The notes below the pieces were generated by a model. The model was not told the origin of the DNA, made no database searches, and saw only the letters and a list, made by a program, of their open reading frames with translations. Below, piece after piece: positions 1 to 8,919 of a stretch of DNA of 64,000 bases. The DNA comes from Shinella pollutisoli (GTDB lineage Bacteria; Pseudomonadota; Alphaproteobacteria; Rhizobiales; Rhizobiaceae): positions 1 through 64,000 of the forward strand of contig NZ_JANFDG010000031.1 of NCBI RefSeq assembly GCF_024609765.1, given 5' to 3'. Each line of letters begins with the position of its first letter. The first letter of the stretch is position 1. The translations under genes and the position numbers were made by a program.

Positions 1-61
1 GGGTTTCCATCCGCCACCGCAAAGGGAAATACAGACCCTTTCGCGGTGAAAGGGAAGTTAC

Positions 62-173
62 AAGGTCGCGGCAGCGGGATGAGGGGGAAACCTTCAGGCG
101 AGATCATCACCGCTCATACGGGCTCCACCTCATCCGGCCCTTCGGGCCACCTTCTCCCCGCAGGGGAGAAGGG
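62..173. repeat. Rhizobial intergenic palindromic repeat (two partial copies)
   Basis: Two fragments of a GC-rich intergenic repeat lie in front of purD. The clearer one (about 127-173) begins CTCATCCGGCC, has a short CGGCCC/GGGCC hairpin and ends in a CTTCTCCCCGC hairpin. The other (about 62-97) matches the opposite end of the same element in reverse orientation. Similar copies occur near 7.8, 21.0, 32.5 and 44.6 kb. They resemble the RIME-type mosaic elements known in rhizobia. A further imperfect inverted repeat lies at 16-48 (ACCGC-AAAGGG against CCCTTTCGCGGT). I see no gene in 1-275. Confidence 0.7.
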
Positions 174-275
174 AAAGCGGAGACGCCGGCATCCCTGTGT
201 ACCGGCACCGGCAGCCTTGACCTTTCGCGCCCGTCCCCTTAACCCGCCGTCAGACATCGCATCGGGGGCAAGCGC

Positions 276-1547
276 ATGAAGGTTCTGTTGATCGGATCGG
301 GCGGACGCGAGCACGCGCTCGCCTGGAAAATCGCGCAGTCGCCGCTGCTCGCCACGCTCTATGCCGCCCCCGGCAATCCCGGCATCGCCGAATGCGCGAC
401 GATCGTTCCGCTCGACGTCGACGACCACGCCGCCGTCTCGGCCTTCTGCCGGGACAACGACGTCTCGCTCGTCGTCGTCGGACCGGAGGCGCCGCTGGTC
501 GCGGGCCTTGCCGATGCGCTGCGCGCCGGCGGCATCGCCGTCTTCGGCCCCTCGGCCGCCGCCGCGCAACTGGAGGGCTCGAAGGGCTTCACCAAGGACC
601 TCTGCGCGAAATACGACATCCCGACCGGCGCCTACCGGCGCTTCGCCGATGCCGCCGCCGCCAGGGCCTATGTCGCCCGCGAGGGCGCGCCGATCGTCGT
701 CAAGGCGGACGGGCTTGCCGCCGGCAAGGGCGTGACCGTCGCCATGACGCCCGACGAGGCCCTCGCGGCCATCGACGACTGCTTCGACGGCGCCTTCGGG
801 GCCGCGGGCGCCGAGGTGGTGGTGGAGGCCTTCCTCGACGGCGAGGAGGCGAGCTTCTTCTGCCTCTGCGACGGCGTGAACGCCCTGCCGCTCGCCTCCG
901 CCCAGGACCACAAGCGCGTCGGCGACGGCGACACCGGCCCGAACACCGGCGGCATGGGCGCCTATTCGCCCGCCCCGGTGATGACGCCGGAGATGGTGGA
1001 CCGCACGATGAAGGAGATCATCGTGCCGACGATCCGCGGCATGGCGGCGGAGGGGCACCCTTTCCAGGGCGTGCTCTTCGCCGGGCTGATGATCACGGCG
1101 AAGGGGCCGGAGCTCATCGAATACAACGTCCGCTTCGGCGACCCGGAATGCCAGGTGCTGATGATGCGGCTCGAGAGCGACCTGCTGCCGCTCCTCCACG
1201 CGGCGGCGACCGGCGGGCTGGATGCCGTGACGGCCGAATGGCGCGACGAGACGGCGCTCACCGTCGTCATGGCCTCGAAGGGCTATCCGGGCGCCTACGA
1301 GAAGAACACTCCGATCCTCGCGCTTCCCGCCGACGACGCGGGAACGAAGGTGTTCCATGCCGGCACAGCCTTGAAGGACGGCCGACTGGTGGCGACCGGC
1401 GGGCGCGTGCTCAACGTCACCGCCGTCGCGCCGACCGCCGCCGCGGCGCAAAAGGCGGCCTACCAGGCGCTCGACCGGGTCGAATGGGAAAACGGCTTCT
1501 GCCGGCGCGACATCGGCTGGCGCGCCGTCGCGCGCGAGCGGGGCTGA
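276..1547 (+). CDS. purD: Phosphoribosylamine--glycine ligase (GAR synthetase)
   Basis: PurD joins glycine to 5-phosphoribosylamine using ATP, the second step of purine synthesis, in the cytoplasm. The 423-residue length is normal for the family. The N-terminal nucleotide-binding loop [12 protein letters not shown] is at residues 7-18. ATP-grasp signatures follow: [11 protein letters not shown] near 143-153, [14 protein letters not shown] near 220, and the family signature NVRFGDPEC near 286-294. The start is the ATG at 276, preceded by a weak purine run (GGGGGC). The gene stands alone on the plus strand, with a possible -35/-10 pair (CTTGAC at 216, TTAACC near 239) just upstream. Identification is secure. 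Confidence 0.97.
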   Translation: MKVLLIGSGGREHALAWKIAQSPLLATLYAAPGNPGIAECATIVPLDVDDHAAVSAFCRDNDVSLVVVGPEAPLVAGLADALRAGGIAVFGPSAAAAQLEGSKGFTKDLCAKYDIPTGAYRRFADAAAARAYVAREGAPIVVKADGLAAGKGVTVAMTPDEALAAIDDCFDGAFGAAGAEVVVEAFLDGEEASFFCLCDGVNALPLASAQDHKRVGDGDTGPNTGGMGAYSPAPVMTPEMVDRTMKEIIVPTIRGMAAEGHPFQGVLFAGLMITAKGPELIEYNVRFGDPECQVLMMRLESDLLPLLHAAATGGLDAVTAEWRDETALTVVMASKGYPGAYEKNTPILALPADDAGTKVFHAGTALKDGRLVATGGRVLNVTAVAPTAAAAQKAAYQALDRVEWENGFCRRDIGWRAVARERG

Positions 1548-1643
1548 GGAAAATCGGCACATCGCTCGAATTTTAGCGATTGTCCTGACCGGGCCGTAAC
1601 CGGCCGGCGCTATTCTCCCCTCAACGACACGGGAGATCCTTCG

Positions 1644-2117
1644 ATGCGCATCCTGCCTGCCGCGACCTTCGCCGTCCTCTTCATGGCCGCCCCGGCCCTC
1701 GCCTCGTCCATCGAGCCCTTCACCGCGGCGACGGGCTCCGGCGGCAGCGTCTCCACCGTCTCCTGCGCCGCCTGCCCGGCGCTGAAGGCGAAGCCGAAGG
1801 GCGAGACCTATCACGTCGAGGCGATCGCGCCCGGAACGCAGAAGATCGAGATCCGCGAGGAGAACGGCGAGCGCAGGATCTACCGCACCGAGGCCTGGAT
1901 GGGCGGCTCGCCCGTCACCTTCGTCAGCAAGGCGCCGGCCGAGCCGGTCGAGGCGGCGGACGCTGCGGACGACGCGGCTCCGGCGGTCGAGGAAAAGATC
2001 GACGCAAACGCCCGCACCGGCGCGCTCGACACGGCCGCCGCGGACGAGACCGCCACGGCCGCGATGAGCGTCTCACGGGAGTTTGATCCGTCCGGATTTG
2101 CACTCCGGCTCAATTGA
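1644..2117 (+). CDS. Secreted HPE1-like (plant virulence effector-like) domain protein
   Basis: A 157-residue protein with a clear Sec signal peptide (residues 1-20, hydrophobic core, ending ALA-SS). The mature part contains SIEPFTAATG, a CAACPAL pair of close cysteines near residues 36-39, and the strongly conserved block GTQKIEIRE...RTEAWMGGSPVTFVSKAP. It ends with an acidic Ala-rich linker and the C-terminal FALRLN. This pattern matches small rhizobial proteins annotated as HPE1-like; the name comes from a weak similarity and does not prove a role in plant interaction. It is probably periplasmic or secreted. An imperfect hairpin (ATCGCT/AGCGAT, 1561-1580) between purD and this gene could end purD transcription. 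Confidence 0.75.
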   Translation: MRILPAATFAVLFMAAPALASSIEPFTAATGSGGSVSTVSCAACPALKAKPKGETYHVEAIAPGTQKIEIREENGERRIYRTEAWMGGSPVTFVSKAPAEPVEAADAADDAAPAVEEKIDANARTGALDTAAADETATAAMSVSREFDPSGFALRLN

Positions 2118-2240
2118 GGCCATAGTGACGAGGCACGTCCCTGCCTCTCAGTCACCTGACTGACGAGAATCCGCTTCGCGGACGTCTTGCGCCCCTGGTC
2201 CTAGAGCGGGGGCGCAAGCGCGAGAAGGGGTGCCACGCGG

Positions 2241-4355
2241 CTATCCCGAAATCTTCGAGAAATCCGCGACCGTGCCGGTCGCCGAGCGGATCGCGGCGAG
2301 CAGCGCCAGCCGGTTGGCGCGGACCGCCGGGTCGTCGTCGTTGACGAGCACGTCGTCGAAGAAGCGGTCGACCGGGGCGCGCAGCGCCGAGAGCGCCGTC
2401 ATCGCCGCCTGGAAGTCCTCCTTCGCGACGGCAGCCGCCGCCTCTCCGGCGGCCGCCGCGACGGCCGCGGCGAGCGCCTTCTCGGCATCGAGCGACAGCA
2501 GCCCGGCATCGACTTCGGCCGCGACCGCCGTGCCCTTCTTCTCCTCGGCCGCGAGGATGTTGGCGGCGCGCTTGGTGCCGGCGAGCAGGTTCTGCCCTTC
2601 CTCGGAATTGAGGAAGGCCGTCAGCGCCTCGACGCGGCGGGCGACCATCAGCAGGTCGTCGGCCTCGGGCGTCAGCACCGCGTCGATCAGGTCGTGGCGC
2701 GCGCCCATGTCGCGCAGGTAGACCTTCAGGCGGTCGTGGAAGAAGGAGAGCAGGTCCGTGTCGCCGGCCACGGAAAGCAGCGGCAGGCGGATATCCTTCT
2801 CCAGCAGGATGCGGATAACGCCGAGTGCCGCGCGGCGCAGCGCATAGGGATCCTTCGAGCCGGTCGGCTTCTCGTCGATGCGCCAGAAGCCGGACAGCGT
2901 GTCGAGCTTGTCGGCGAGCGCCACGGTGAGCGCCACCGGGCCGGCCGGCACGCGGTCGGAGGGGCCCTGCGGCTTGTAGTGGTCCTCGATCGCCTCCGCG
3001 ACGGCGTCGTCCTCGCCCTGGAGCAGGGCGTATTTGCGGCCCATGATGCCCTGCAGCTCGGGGAACTCGCCGACGGCCTCGGTGCGCAGGTCCGCCTTGG
3101 CGAGCACCACGGCGCGGTCGACGAGCACCGGATCGGCGCCCGTCACCGTCGCGAGCGCCGCGGCGAGCGTGCGGATGCGGGACACGCGTTCGCCCTGCGT
3201 GCCGAGCTTGGCATGGAAGGTGACGGCGAGCGCATCGAGCTTGGCCATGCGCTGGTCGAGCGGCTTTGTCAGGTCGAGGCCGAATTTCGCGGCGGAGGCC
3301 GACAGCGTGGCGAGATCCGGCAGGTCGCCCTGGTCGCGCAGCCAGAAATGGCGGGCATCCGAGAGCCGCGCACGCACGACCTTGCCGTTGCCGTGGACGA
3401 TCTCCCTGCCGCCGTCCTTCGCCGCGATGTTGGCGACGAGGATGAAGTGGTTGGAGAGCGTCTCCGCGCCCGGCCTGCGGGTGACGAAGCATTTCTGGTT
3501 CGTCTTGATGGTGAGGCGGATGATCTCCGAGGGGATCGACAGGAACTCCTCCTCGAAGGTACCCATCAGCACCTGCGGATACTCGACGAGGCCGGAGACC
3601 TCCTCCAGCAGGCCCTCGTCCTCGACCAGCTCCAGGCCGTTGGCGAAGGCGATATTGGCGGCGTCGCTGGCGATGATCTGCTTGCGGCGCTCGGCGTCGA
3701 GCACGACCTTCGCCTTCTCGAGGCTCGCCACATAGTCCTCGAAGCGGCGCACGGTGATCGCCTCCGGCGCGTGGAAGCGATGGCCCCAGGTCAGGTTGCC
3801 GGCGACGATGCCGTCCACCTCGAAGGGCACGACGCGCGTCTCCTCGGTCTCCGCGCCGAAGGTGCAGAGGATGGACTGCAGCGGCCGCACCCAGCGCAGC
3901 GCGCCGGGCTTGGCGGAGGCGGCACCCCAGCGCATCGACTTCGGCCAAGGGAAGCTGCGGACGATGCCGGGCAGGACCTCGGCGATGATCTCTTCGGCCG
4001 GGCGGCCGGGCCTGACGATATGGGCGACGTAGAAATCGCCCTTCTTCGGATCGCTGTGGACATGGGCCTCGGCGACGGAGGAAAGCCCCGCGCCGCGCAG
4101 GAACCCTTCGATCGCCTTCTCGTTGGCATCCGTGCGCGGGCCCTTGCGCTCCTCGCGGATGTCGGCCGAGCGGGCGTTCAAACCGCGGATGTCGAGGGTC
4201 AGCCGGCGCGGCGTCCAATATTCCCGCGCGCCCTCGTAGGTCAGCCCCGCCTCGACCAGCGCATCGGTGACGAGCTTCTTCAGATCGCCGGCCGCCTTGC
4301 GCTGCATGCGGGCGGGGATTTCCTCGGAGCGGAGTTCAAGCAGGAGATCGGGCAT
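2241..4355 (-). CDS. glyS: Glycyl-tRNA synthetase beta subunit
   Basis: GlyS is the large subunit of the bacterial alpha2-beta2 glycyl-tRNA synthetase, carrying tRNA-binding, HD-like and anticodon-binding regions. The protein opens with [18 protein letters not shown], the standard N-terminus of the family, and is 704 residues, the usual size. I chose the ATG at 4355 because GAGGAAG lies seven bases upstream and the family start matches. The frame stays open further upstream to 4634, through the remains of a DUF559 gene, so a gene caller may wrongly extend it to 4499. Its partner glyQ lies 3.6 kb upstream on the same strand rather than adjacent. Confidence 0.96.
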   Translation of the reverse strand: MPDLLLELRSEEIPARMQRKAAGDLKKLVTDALVEAGLTYEGAREYWTPRRLTLDIRGLNARSADIREERKGPRTDANEKAIEGFLRGAGLSSVAEAHVHSDPKKGDFYVAHIVRPGRPAEEIIAEVLPGIVRSFPWPKSMRWGAASAKPGALRWVRPLQSILCTFGAETEETRVVPFEVDGIVAGNLTWGHRFHAPEAITVRRFEDYVASLEKAKVVLDAERRKQIIASDAANIAFANGLELVEDEGLLEEVSGLVEYPQVLMGTFEEEFLSIPSEIIRLTIKTNQKCFVTRRPGAETLSNHFILVANIAAKDGGREIVHGNGKVVRARLSDARHFWLRDQGDLPDLATLSASAAKFGLDLTKPLDQRMAKLDALAVTFHAKLGTQGERVSRIRTLAAALATVTGADPVLVDRAVVLAKADLRTEAVGEFPELQGIMGRKYALLQGEDDAVAEAIEDHYKPQGPSDRVPAGPVALTVALADKLDTLSGFWRIDEKPTGSKDPYALRRAALGVIRILLEKDIRLPLLSVAGDTDLLSFFHDRLKVYLRDMGARHDLIDAVLTPEADDLLMVARRVEALTAFLNSEEGQNLLAGTKRAANILAAEEKKGTAVAAEVDAGLLSLDAEKALAAAVAAAAGEAAAAVAKEDFQAAMTALSALRAPVDRFFDDVLVNDDDPAVRANRLALLAAIRSATGTVADFSKISG

Positions 4356-4439
4356 GTCATTCTTCCTCACCCTCCCTGGCGAGGGAGGGATGGCACGGTG
4401 TGCCGTGGCGGGGTGAAAATCGTGTGCCTCTGCTAGCAA

Positions 4440-4757
4440 AATCAGGCGCTGCTGTACAACGGCAAATATGGTGTCCAGCACCGCGTCGAGTTCCACCATG
4501 GCCTCGTGGTTCCAAAAGCGGATGACCTGATAGCCCTGACTTTGCAGATAGGCCGTACGCAGCGTGTCACGGGCGAGGGCGGCGTCTTCTCCGTGCTGGC
4601 CGCCATCGAGCTCGATGACGAGGCCGATCCGATGTCAGGCGAAATCGGCGAGATACCGGCCGATCGGAACCTGGCGGCGGAAGTGCGTGCCTCCGGCCCG
4701 CAGGCGGCAGGCATCGGCGGTCCCGAAGCGGGTCAGCGGGGTGGCTTCGAATCTGCC
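4440..4757 (-). pseudogene. Degraded DUF559 (Vsr-like fold) endonuclease-like gene
   Basis: On the minus strand the translation reads FRRQVPIGRYLADFA, then TGA (4637-4635), then [17 protein letters not shown] and further on [14 protein letters not shown]. These are the hallmark blocks of the DUF559 family (PF04480, very-short-patch-repair endonuclease fold). Family members normally have Cys where the stop stands, so a single TGC to TGA change explains it. The N-terminal helix region is also poorly preserved. Downstream of the stop the frame has no further stop and enters glyS in frame. Repeat-like DNA lies on both sides (4363-4419 and 4779-4905). The rest of the 4356-4914 gap holds no gene I can support. 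Confidence 0.72.
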
Positions 4758-4778
4758 ATGCGTCTCTCCCGTCCTGCC

Positions 4779-4905
4779 TTGTCACCCCCAACGGCCGCTT
4801 CGCGGCGACCTCCTCCATCGAGGGGGAGGTGGAATGCCGCGCCGCCTCATCCGCCCCTCCCCTCGATGGAAGGATCGGCCCGAAGGTCCAGGGTGGGGTG
4901 ATCCG
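4779..4905. repeat. Intergenic repeat-like hairpin region
   Basis: This stretch between the DUF559 relic and the DUF2207 gene contains CGGCCGCTTCGCGGCGACC and CCTCCATCGAGGGGGAGG hairpins, and a CCGCCTCATCCGCCCCTCC block that resembles the ends of the other intergenic repeats in the window. A second hairpin cluster (CTCCCTGGCGAGGGAG and GGCACGGTGTGCC) sits at 4363-4419, just upstream of glyS. They probably belong to rhizobial palindromic repeat families, but copies are too diverged to name. Confidence 0.5.
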
Positions 4906-4914
4906 CGGCGGCTT

Positions 4915-6843
4915 CTACCACCCTCCCCCGCCGCCACCGCCGCCGCCGCCGCCGGAGAAGCCGCCGCCGGAGGAGAAGCCGGAGGAGGAGCTGCTGGGCG
5001 GGGGCGGGAGGGAAGCGGTGAGCGTGCCGGCCATGGAGCCGGCGAAGTCGCTCATGCGGCCGGAGAGGTTTCCGGAGGAGAAATCGCCGTGGTACCAAGC
5101 GGGCTGGTAGGCGGCCGCGGCACCCGCGGCGACGGCGGCGGCGAGCCAGCGCTCGAAGGCCTCGGACCATGGCTTTTCCACGCCGAGCGCCACCGCGTAG
5201 GGAAGCAGCGTTTCGAAATGCCGGGGCGACATTTCCGGCGCGCCGGCCATGTTCATGCGGTCCTTCTCGGCGAGCGTCAGGTATTGCCTCAGCCCGGCGA
5301 TGCCGTCCATCATCCGCCGGCCGAGCGGCGTCGGCGCGCCCATCAGGAAGAAGAAGACGAGGTTCGCCCCGACGATGCCGCCGACCGCCATCAGCAGCGG
5401 CAGATGGCTCGTGACGATGCCGCTCGCCATCAGCGCGAGCAGGATGCCGCCGAAGACGCTTACCGCCACGAAGCCGACGAAGGCGATGACGACGATCGCC
5501 ATGATGCGCGCGCCGAGCGAGCGGGCCCGGGCGAGGTTCCTCCCGAGCGTGACGGAGAAGATCGCCACAAAAATGGAGGCGACGACCGGCACGACGACGA
5601 GCGCGACCGATTCCTCGTCCAGCGCGCCGAAGGCGACGACGGCGAAGAGGCAGAGCGCCGAGAGCGCGACGCCGACGAGGATCTGCGGCCAGTTGGCGAG
5701 ATAGTACTTGCGGCGGTGCTCCTTCTCCATGGCGGCGCGGAAATCCGCGCCGAGGCTCTGCACGCGCTCGCCGTGCTCGCGGTCGATCCTGAGGCTCGCG
5801 CCCGCCTCGGAGAGCGACTTCAGGATCTCCGCCTCGCCGGTCGGCAGCTTCGGCGGGGCGGGCTTGTCCGTGCGGGTGACAACGATCGTGCGCTTCAGGT
5901 CCTTCAGTTCCACCAGTCCCTTGACGGCGAGGTTGAGGAGCGAGGCGGAGACCGCCGTCCAGCCCTGGCCGCGAAAGCCCTTGCCGTCGATATAGTTGAC
6001 GAGCGCCGGCGAGATGCCCTCCGGCGGGTCCCAGCGCGGCACGACGACGCCCGCCGGCGGGTCGCGCCCGACCGCGCGCCAGGCGAAGACGTACCAGGCG
6101 AGCACGGCCGCGAGCCCGCCGAGGCCGATCAGCGTGTCGCGGTTGTCGCGCAGCCACCACGCCCGCTCCTGCGCGGCACTCGGCCGGTCGATGCTGCCGG
6201 CCGGCATCTTCACGCCGATCGTCAGGCCCTCGCGGGGGCCGAGCGCCCGCGTGGCGGAGAAGACGGCGCTCCCGCCGCGGTTCTCCGCCCGCGCGTCGCG
6301 GCCGGTCGCGCCGTAGCCGCCCGTGAACGCGGTCAGCTCCGTCGCAGCGACGCCCTCCGGCAGGGTGACGGTGGCGCCCGCCGCGCGGATGGGGAACGCC
6401 CATTCCGTGCCGGTGACGTTCCAGAACAGCTCGTCATGGCCCTCGAAGAAGCGGATCTGCCGGCCCGTCTCGTAGGTGAGCCGGTATTCGTGGAAGCCGG
6501 GGGAGAGCTGCGTCCCGGCCGAACCGAAATAGATGCGGATGCCGCGGCGCGCGCTTTCCGTATGGTATGGCTCCGGGCGGCCGTCGCGCTCGACGCTTTC
6601 GATCTCGAAATCCACCTCCCGCTCGCGCCCCGAATCGTCGAGCGCGGTGAGCGGGAAGTCGCGGTAGACGCCGCGGCGGATGCGGTCGCCCTCGGCATGG
6701 ACGCGGATCGTCTCGGTGACGGTGAGCATGCCGTCCCTGGCCACGGCGATGTCGGCGTGGTAGCGGTCGATATATTCCTCCGCCCGCGCCGTGCCCGCGA
6801 AAAGCAGGCAGGCCGAGAGGACGAGGGCGGCGATCCGCAGCAT
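4915..6843 (-). CDS. DUF2207 family membrane protein with Gly-rich tail
   Basis: A 642-residue protein starting with a signal peptide (MLRIAALVLSACLLFAGTARA). An extracytoplasmic beta-rich DUF2207 domain follows, with a typical EEYIDRYHADIAV start and a VTETIRV strand, at about residues 20-225. There is one membrane segment near 230-250, a cytoplasmic winged-helix-like stretch (NYIDGKGFRGQGWTA), and four to five hydrophobic segments at about 375-510. The C-terminus is a Ser/Gly tail ending in a run of glycines and Trp, as is usual in this family. Function is unknown. It is two bases downstream of lemA, and LemA-DUF2207 pairs are common, so the two probably act together at the envelope. The Gly run is encoded by a GCC-type trinucleotide tract at 4925-4957. 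Confidence 0.88.
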   Translation of the reverse strand: MLRIAALVLSACLLFAGTARAEEYIDRYHADIAVARDGMLTVTETIRVHAEGDRIRRGVYRDFPLTALDDSGREREVDFEIESVERDGRPEPYHTESARRGIRIYFGSAGTQLSPGFHEYRLTYETGRQIRFFEGHDELFWNVTGTEWAFPIRAAGATVTLPEGVAATELTAFTGGYGATGRDARAENRGGSAVFSATRALGPREGLTIGVKMPAGSIDRPSAAQERAWWLRDNRDTLIGLGGLAAVLAWYVFAWRAVGRDPPAGVVVPRWDPPEGISPALVNYIDGKGFRGQGWTAVSASLLNLAVKGLVELKDLKRTIVVTRTDKPAPPKLPTGEAEILKSLSEAGASLRIDREHGERVQSLGADFRAAMEKEHRRKYYLANWPQILVGVALSALCLFAVVAFGALDEESVALVVVPVVASIFVAIFSVTLGRNLARARSLGARIMAIVVIAFVGFVAVSVFGGILLALMASGIVTSHLPLLMAVGGIVGANLVFFFLMGAPTPLGRRMMDGIAGLRQYLTLAEKDRMNMAGAPEMSPRHFETLLPYAVALGVEKPWSEAFERWLAAAVAAGAAAAYQPAWYHGDFSSGNLSGRMSDFAGSMAGTLTASLPPPPSSSSSGFSSGGGFSGGGGGGGGGGGW

Positions 6844-6845
6844 GG

Positions 6846-7394
6846 TCAGAACTTCACGCCGGGCACGGCGCGGTCGGCCGGGTTGTCGATCTCGAAATAG
6901 GGCGCCTTGACGAACTTGAAGACCGTCGCGACGAGATTCGAGGGAAAGCTCTCGACCTTGACGTTGAGGTCGCGCGCGGCGCCGTTGTAATAGCGGCGCG
7001 ACATCTGGATCTCTCCCTCCAGCGTCTCCAGCGTCTGCTGCAGCTCGGCGAAATTCTGGTTGGCCTTGAGGTCGGGATAGGCTTCCGCGAGCGCGAAGAG
7101 CCGGCCGAGCGCCTGGCCGAGCAGGCCTTCCGCCTGCGCCCTGCCCGCGATGTCGCCGGCCGGCACGGCCTGGGCGCGGTTGCGCAGCTCCACGACCTTC
7201 TCCAGCGTCTCCTTCTCGTGCGCGGCATAGCCCTTCACGGTTTCGAGGAGATTGGGGATGAGGTCGGCGCGGCGCTTCAGCTGCACGTCGATGCCCGACC
7301 AGGCCTCCTCCTTCACCTGCCGCGCGCGCACCAGGCCGTTGTAGATGACGATGGCATAGATGACGACCACCGCCGCGATTGCCAGACCGATCAT
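6846..7394 (-). CDS. lemA: LemA family protein
   Basis: A 182-residue LemA-family protein (PF04011). It has an N-terminal membrane helix (residues 2-20, MIGLAIAAVVVIYAIVIYN), then the family signature VQLKRRADLIPNLLETVKGYA and a long helical-bundle region, and ends with PYFEIDNPADRAVPGVKF. The start at 7394 has CGGAGAG upstream; a longer open frame to 7475 lacks family similarity. The molecular role of LemA is unknown; it is thought to be a surface or membrane scaffold. It is immediately followed by the DUF2207 gene, which indicates one operon. Confidence 0.93.
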   Translation of the reverse strand: MIGLAIAAVVVIYAIVIYNGLVRARQVKEEAWSGIDVQLKRRADLIPNLLETVKGYAAHEKETLEKVVELRNRAQAVPAGDIAGRAQAEGLLGQALGRLFALAEAYPDLKANQNFAELQQTLETLEGEIQMSRRYYNGAARDLNVKVESFPSNLVATVFKFVKAPYFEIDNPADRAVPGVKF

Positions 7395-7548
7395 GTCGCT
7401 CTCCGCTTTCCGTTGACGGGCGGAGATTAGCATCCGACGCGCCGGGGGAAAGCCCCTTCCTTCGGGACCTGTCACCGCGGGAACCGCGGCGGGGTCCGCT
7501 TTGGCCGATAGTCACGCCATCGCAACGCCAGCCCCCGAAGCAACCGCC

Positions 7549-7746
7549 ATGAAAGCCCTCGTCCTCGCCATCAACGTCATCGGTTTTTCCGCCCTCTTCC
7601 TCGCCTACACGATGGGAGCCTCCGCCGAGCGGCCGAAGGGCGTGCGCCGGGCGCTGCAGACCTATGCCGGCCAGCTCCCGACCGGGGCCATGCCGACGCT
7701 GAAGCCGGTGTGGGAACTGGGCGTGAAGACGGCGGCGCTGGCTTGA
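7549..7746 (+). CDS. Small hypothetical protein with N-terminal hydrophobic segment
   Basis: A 65-residue frame starting MKALVLAINVIGFSALFLAY, followed by a polar part (RPKGVRRALQTYAGQLPTG) and LKPVWELGVKTAALA. The hydrophobic start could be a signal peptide or single membrane anchor. I recognise no domain. The frame also extends upstream to 7501, but that part is Pro/Ala-rich and lacks a good ribosome site. It lies divergent from lemA and is followed by intergenic repeats. It may be a real small membrane protein, but support is limited to the hydrophobic N-terminus and codon use. Confidence 0.45.
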   Translation: MKALVLAINVIGFSALFLAYTMGASAERPKGVRRALQTYAGQLPTGAMPTLKPVWELGVKTAALA

Positions 7747-7760
7747 GGCGGGAAGGATTG

Positions 7761-7902
7761 CCCCTCATCCCCCTGCCGGGACCTTCTCCCCGCAGGCGGG
7801 GAGAAGGGGAACTTGGCCAAGGGTTTCCTGATATCCGGAAAACAGCGCGGCATCACCTTCTCCCCGCCTGCGGGGAGAAGGTGGCGGCAGCCGGATGAGG
7901 GG
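7761..7902. repeat. Inverted pair of rhizobial palindromic repeats
   Basis: Two copies of the CCCCTCATCC...CTTCTCCCCGC element face each other: 7761-7810 reads toward the right and 7854-7902 is its reverse complement, ending GGCAGCCGGATGAGGGG. Each contains a near-perfect hairpin such as CTCCCCGCAGGCGGGGAG. The pair sits just downstream of glyQ (minus) and downstream of the small gene ending at 7746 (plus), so it could also serve as a two-way terminator. Confidence 0.75.
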
Positions 7903-7911
7903 CTTATGCCC

Positions 7912-8859
7912 TCAGGCCGCGTCCTTCTTCCAGTTCGCCCCGCCCGCGTCCGTCAGCAGGAAGGCCTCGCCGCAGGCCTTGGCGAGCGTGCGCACGCGCA
8001 GGATGTAGCTCTGCCGCTCGGTGACAGAGATGACGCCGCGCGCATCGAGCAGGTTGAAGACGTGGCTCGCCTTGATGCACTGGTCGTAGGCCGGCAGCAC
8101 GCATCTGTGCAGCGCGTTCGTGTCGCCCGGCGCGCCGGCGGAAAGCAGCGCCTGGCACTCCGTCTCGGCGTCGACGAAATGGCGGTGCAGCATCGCCGTG
8201 TCGGCATATTCGAAATTGTGGCGCGAATATTCCTGCTCGGCCTGCAGGAAGACGTCGCCGTAGGTGATCTTCTCGTCGCCCTCGCGGCCGTTGAAGTTGA
8301 GGTCGTAGACGTTGTCGACGCCCTGCACGTACATGGCGAGGCGCTCCAGCCCGTAGGTGAGCTCGCCGGAGACGGGCGCGCATTCGATGCCGCAGACCTG
8401 CTGGAAATAGGTGAACTGCGAGACCTCCATGCCGTCGCACCAGCATTCCCAGCCGAGCCCCCAGGCGCCGAGCGTCGGGCTCTCCCAGTCGTCCTCGACG
8501 AAACGCACGTCGTGCAGCAGCGGGTCGAGGCCGATCGCCGCGAGCGAGCCGAGATAGAGCTCCTGCAGGTTCGACGGGTTCGGCTTCAGGATCACCTGGT
8601 ACTGGTAATAGTGCTGGAGGCGGTTGGGGTTCTCGCCGTAGCGGCCGTCGGAGGGACGGCGCGAGGGCTGCACATAGGCCGCCCGCCACGGCCGGGGACC
8701 GAGCGCACGCAGCGTGGTCGCCGGATGGAAGGTGCCGGCGCCGACCTCCATGTCGTAGGGCTGGAGCACGGCGCAGCCCTTGTCCGCCCAGTAATTGTGG
8801 AGCGTCAGGATCAGCCCCTGGAAGGAGCGCGTCGGGTGCATGTGGTCAGTGGGCGTCAT
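7912..8859 (-). CDS. glyQ: Glycyl-tRNA synthetase alpha subunit
   Basis: GlyQ holds the class II catalytic core of the alpha2-beta2 glycyl-tRNA synthetase and forms glycyl-adenylate. The 315-residue protein has the family N-terminus [13 protein letters not shown] near residues 12-24, then [15 protein letters not shown] and [20 protein letters not shown], which is the motif 2 region. [20 protein letters not shown] is the motif 3 region, and the C-terminus WKKDAA closes the protein. The ATG at 8859 is used; a second Met six codons later is also possible. It lies 60 bases downstream of the epimerase-like gene on the same strand. Confidence 0.97.
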   Translation of the reverse strand: MTPTDHMHPTRSFQGLILTLHNYWADKGCAVLQPYDMEVGAGTFHPATTLRALGPRPWRAAYVQPSRRPSDGRYGENPNRLQHYYQYQVILKPNPSNLQELYLGSLAAIGLDPLLHDVRFVEDDWESPTLGAWGLGWECWCDGMEVSQFTYFQQVCGIECAPVSGELTYGLERLAMYVQGVDNVYDLNFNGREGDEKITYGDVFLQAEQEYSRHNFEYADTAMLHRHFVDAETECQALLSAGAPGDTNALHRCVLPAYDQCIKASHVFNLLDARGVISVTERQSYILRVRTLAKACGEAFLLTDAGGANWKKDAA

Positions 8860-8919
8860 CGGTCCGGTCCGGGCATCTTGGAAAGCTGGCGGACTGGTGC
8901 CACGAGGCGCCTGCCCGCG

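Noticed and set aside
114..1814. Long open frame antisense to purD
   Set aside because: It mirrors purD codon structure in a GC-rich genome, is Arg/Gly/Ala-rich low complexity, and has no recognisable domain.
2241..4499. Extended 752-residue GlyS
   Set aside because: The additional 48 residues belong to the DUF559 relic frame; the ATG at 4355 has a ribosome site and the family N-terminus.
4436..4714. Plus- and minus-strand open frames over the DUF559 relic as separate small genes
   Set aside because: They are out-of-frame shadows of the degraded gene and show no motif.
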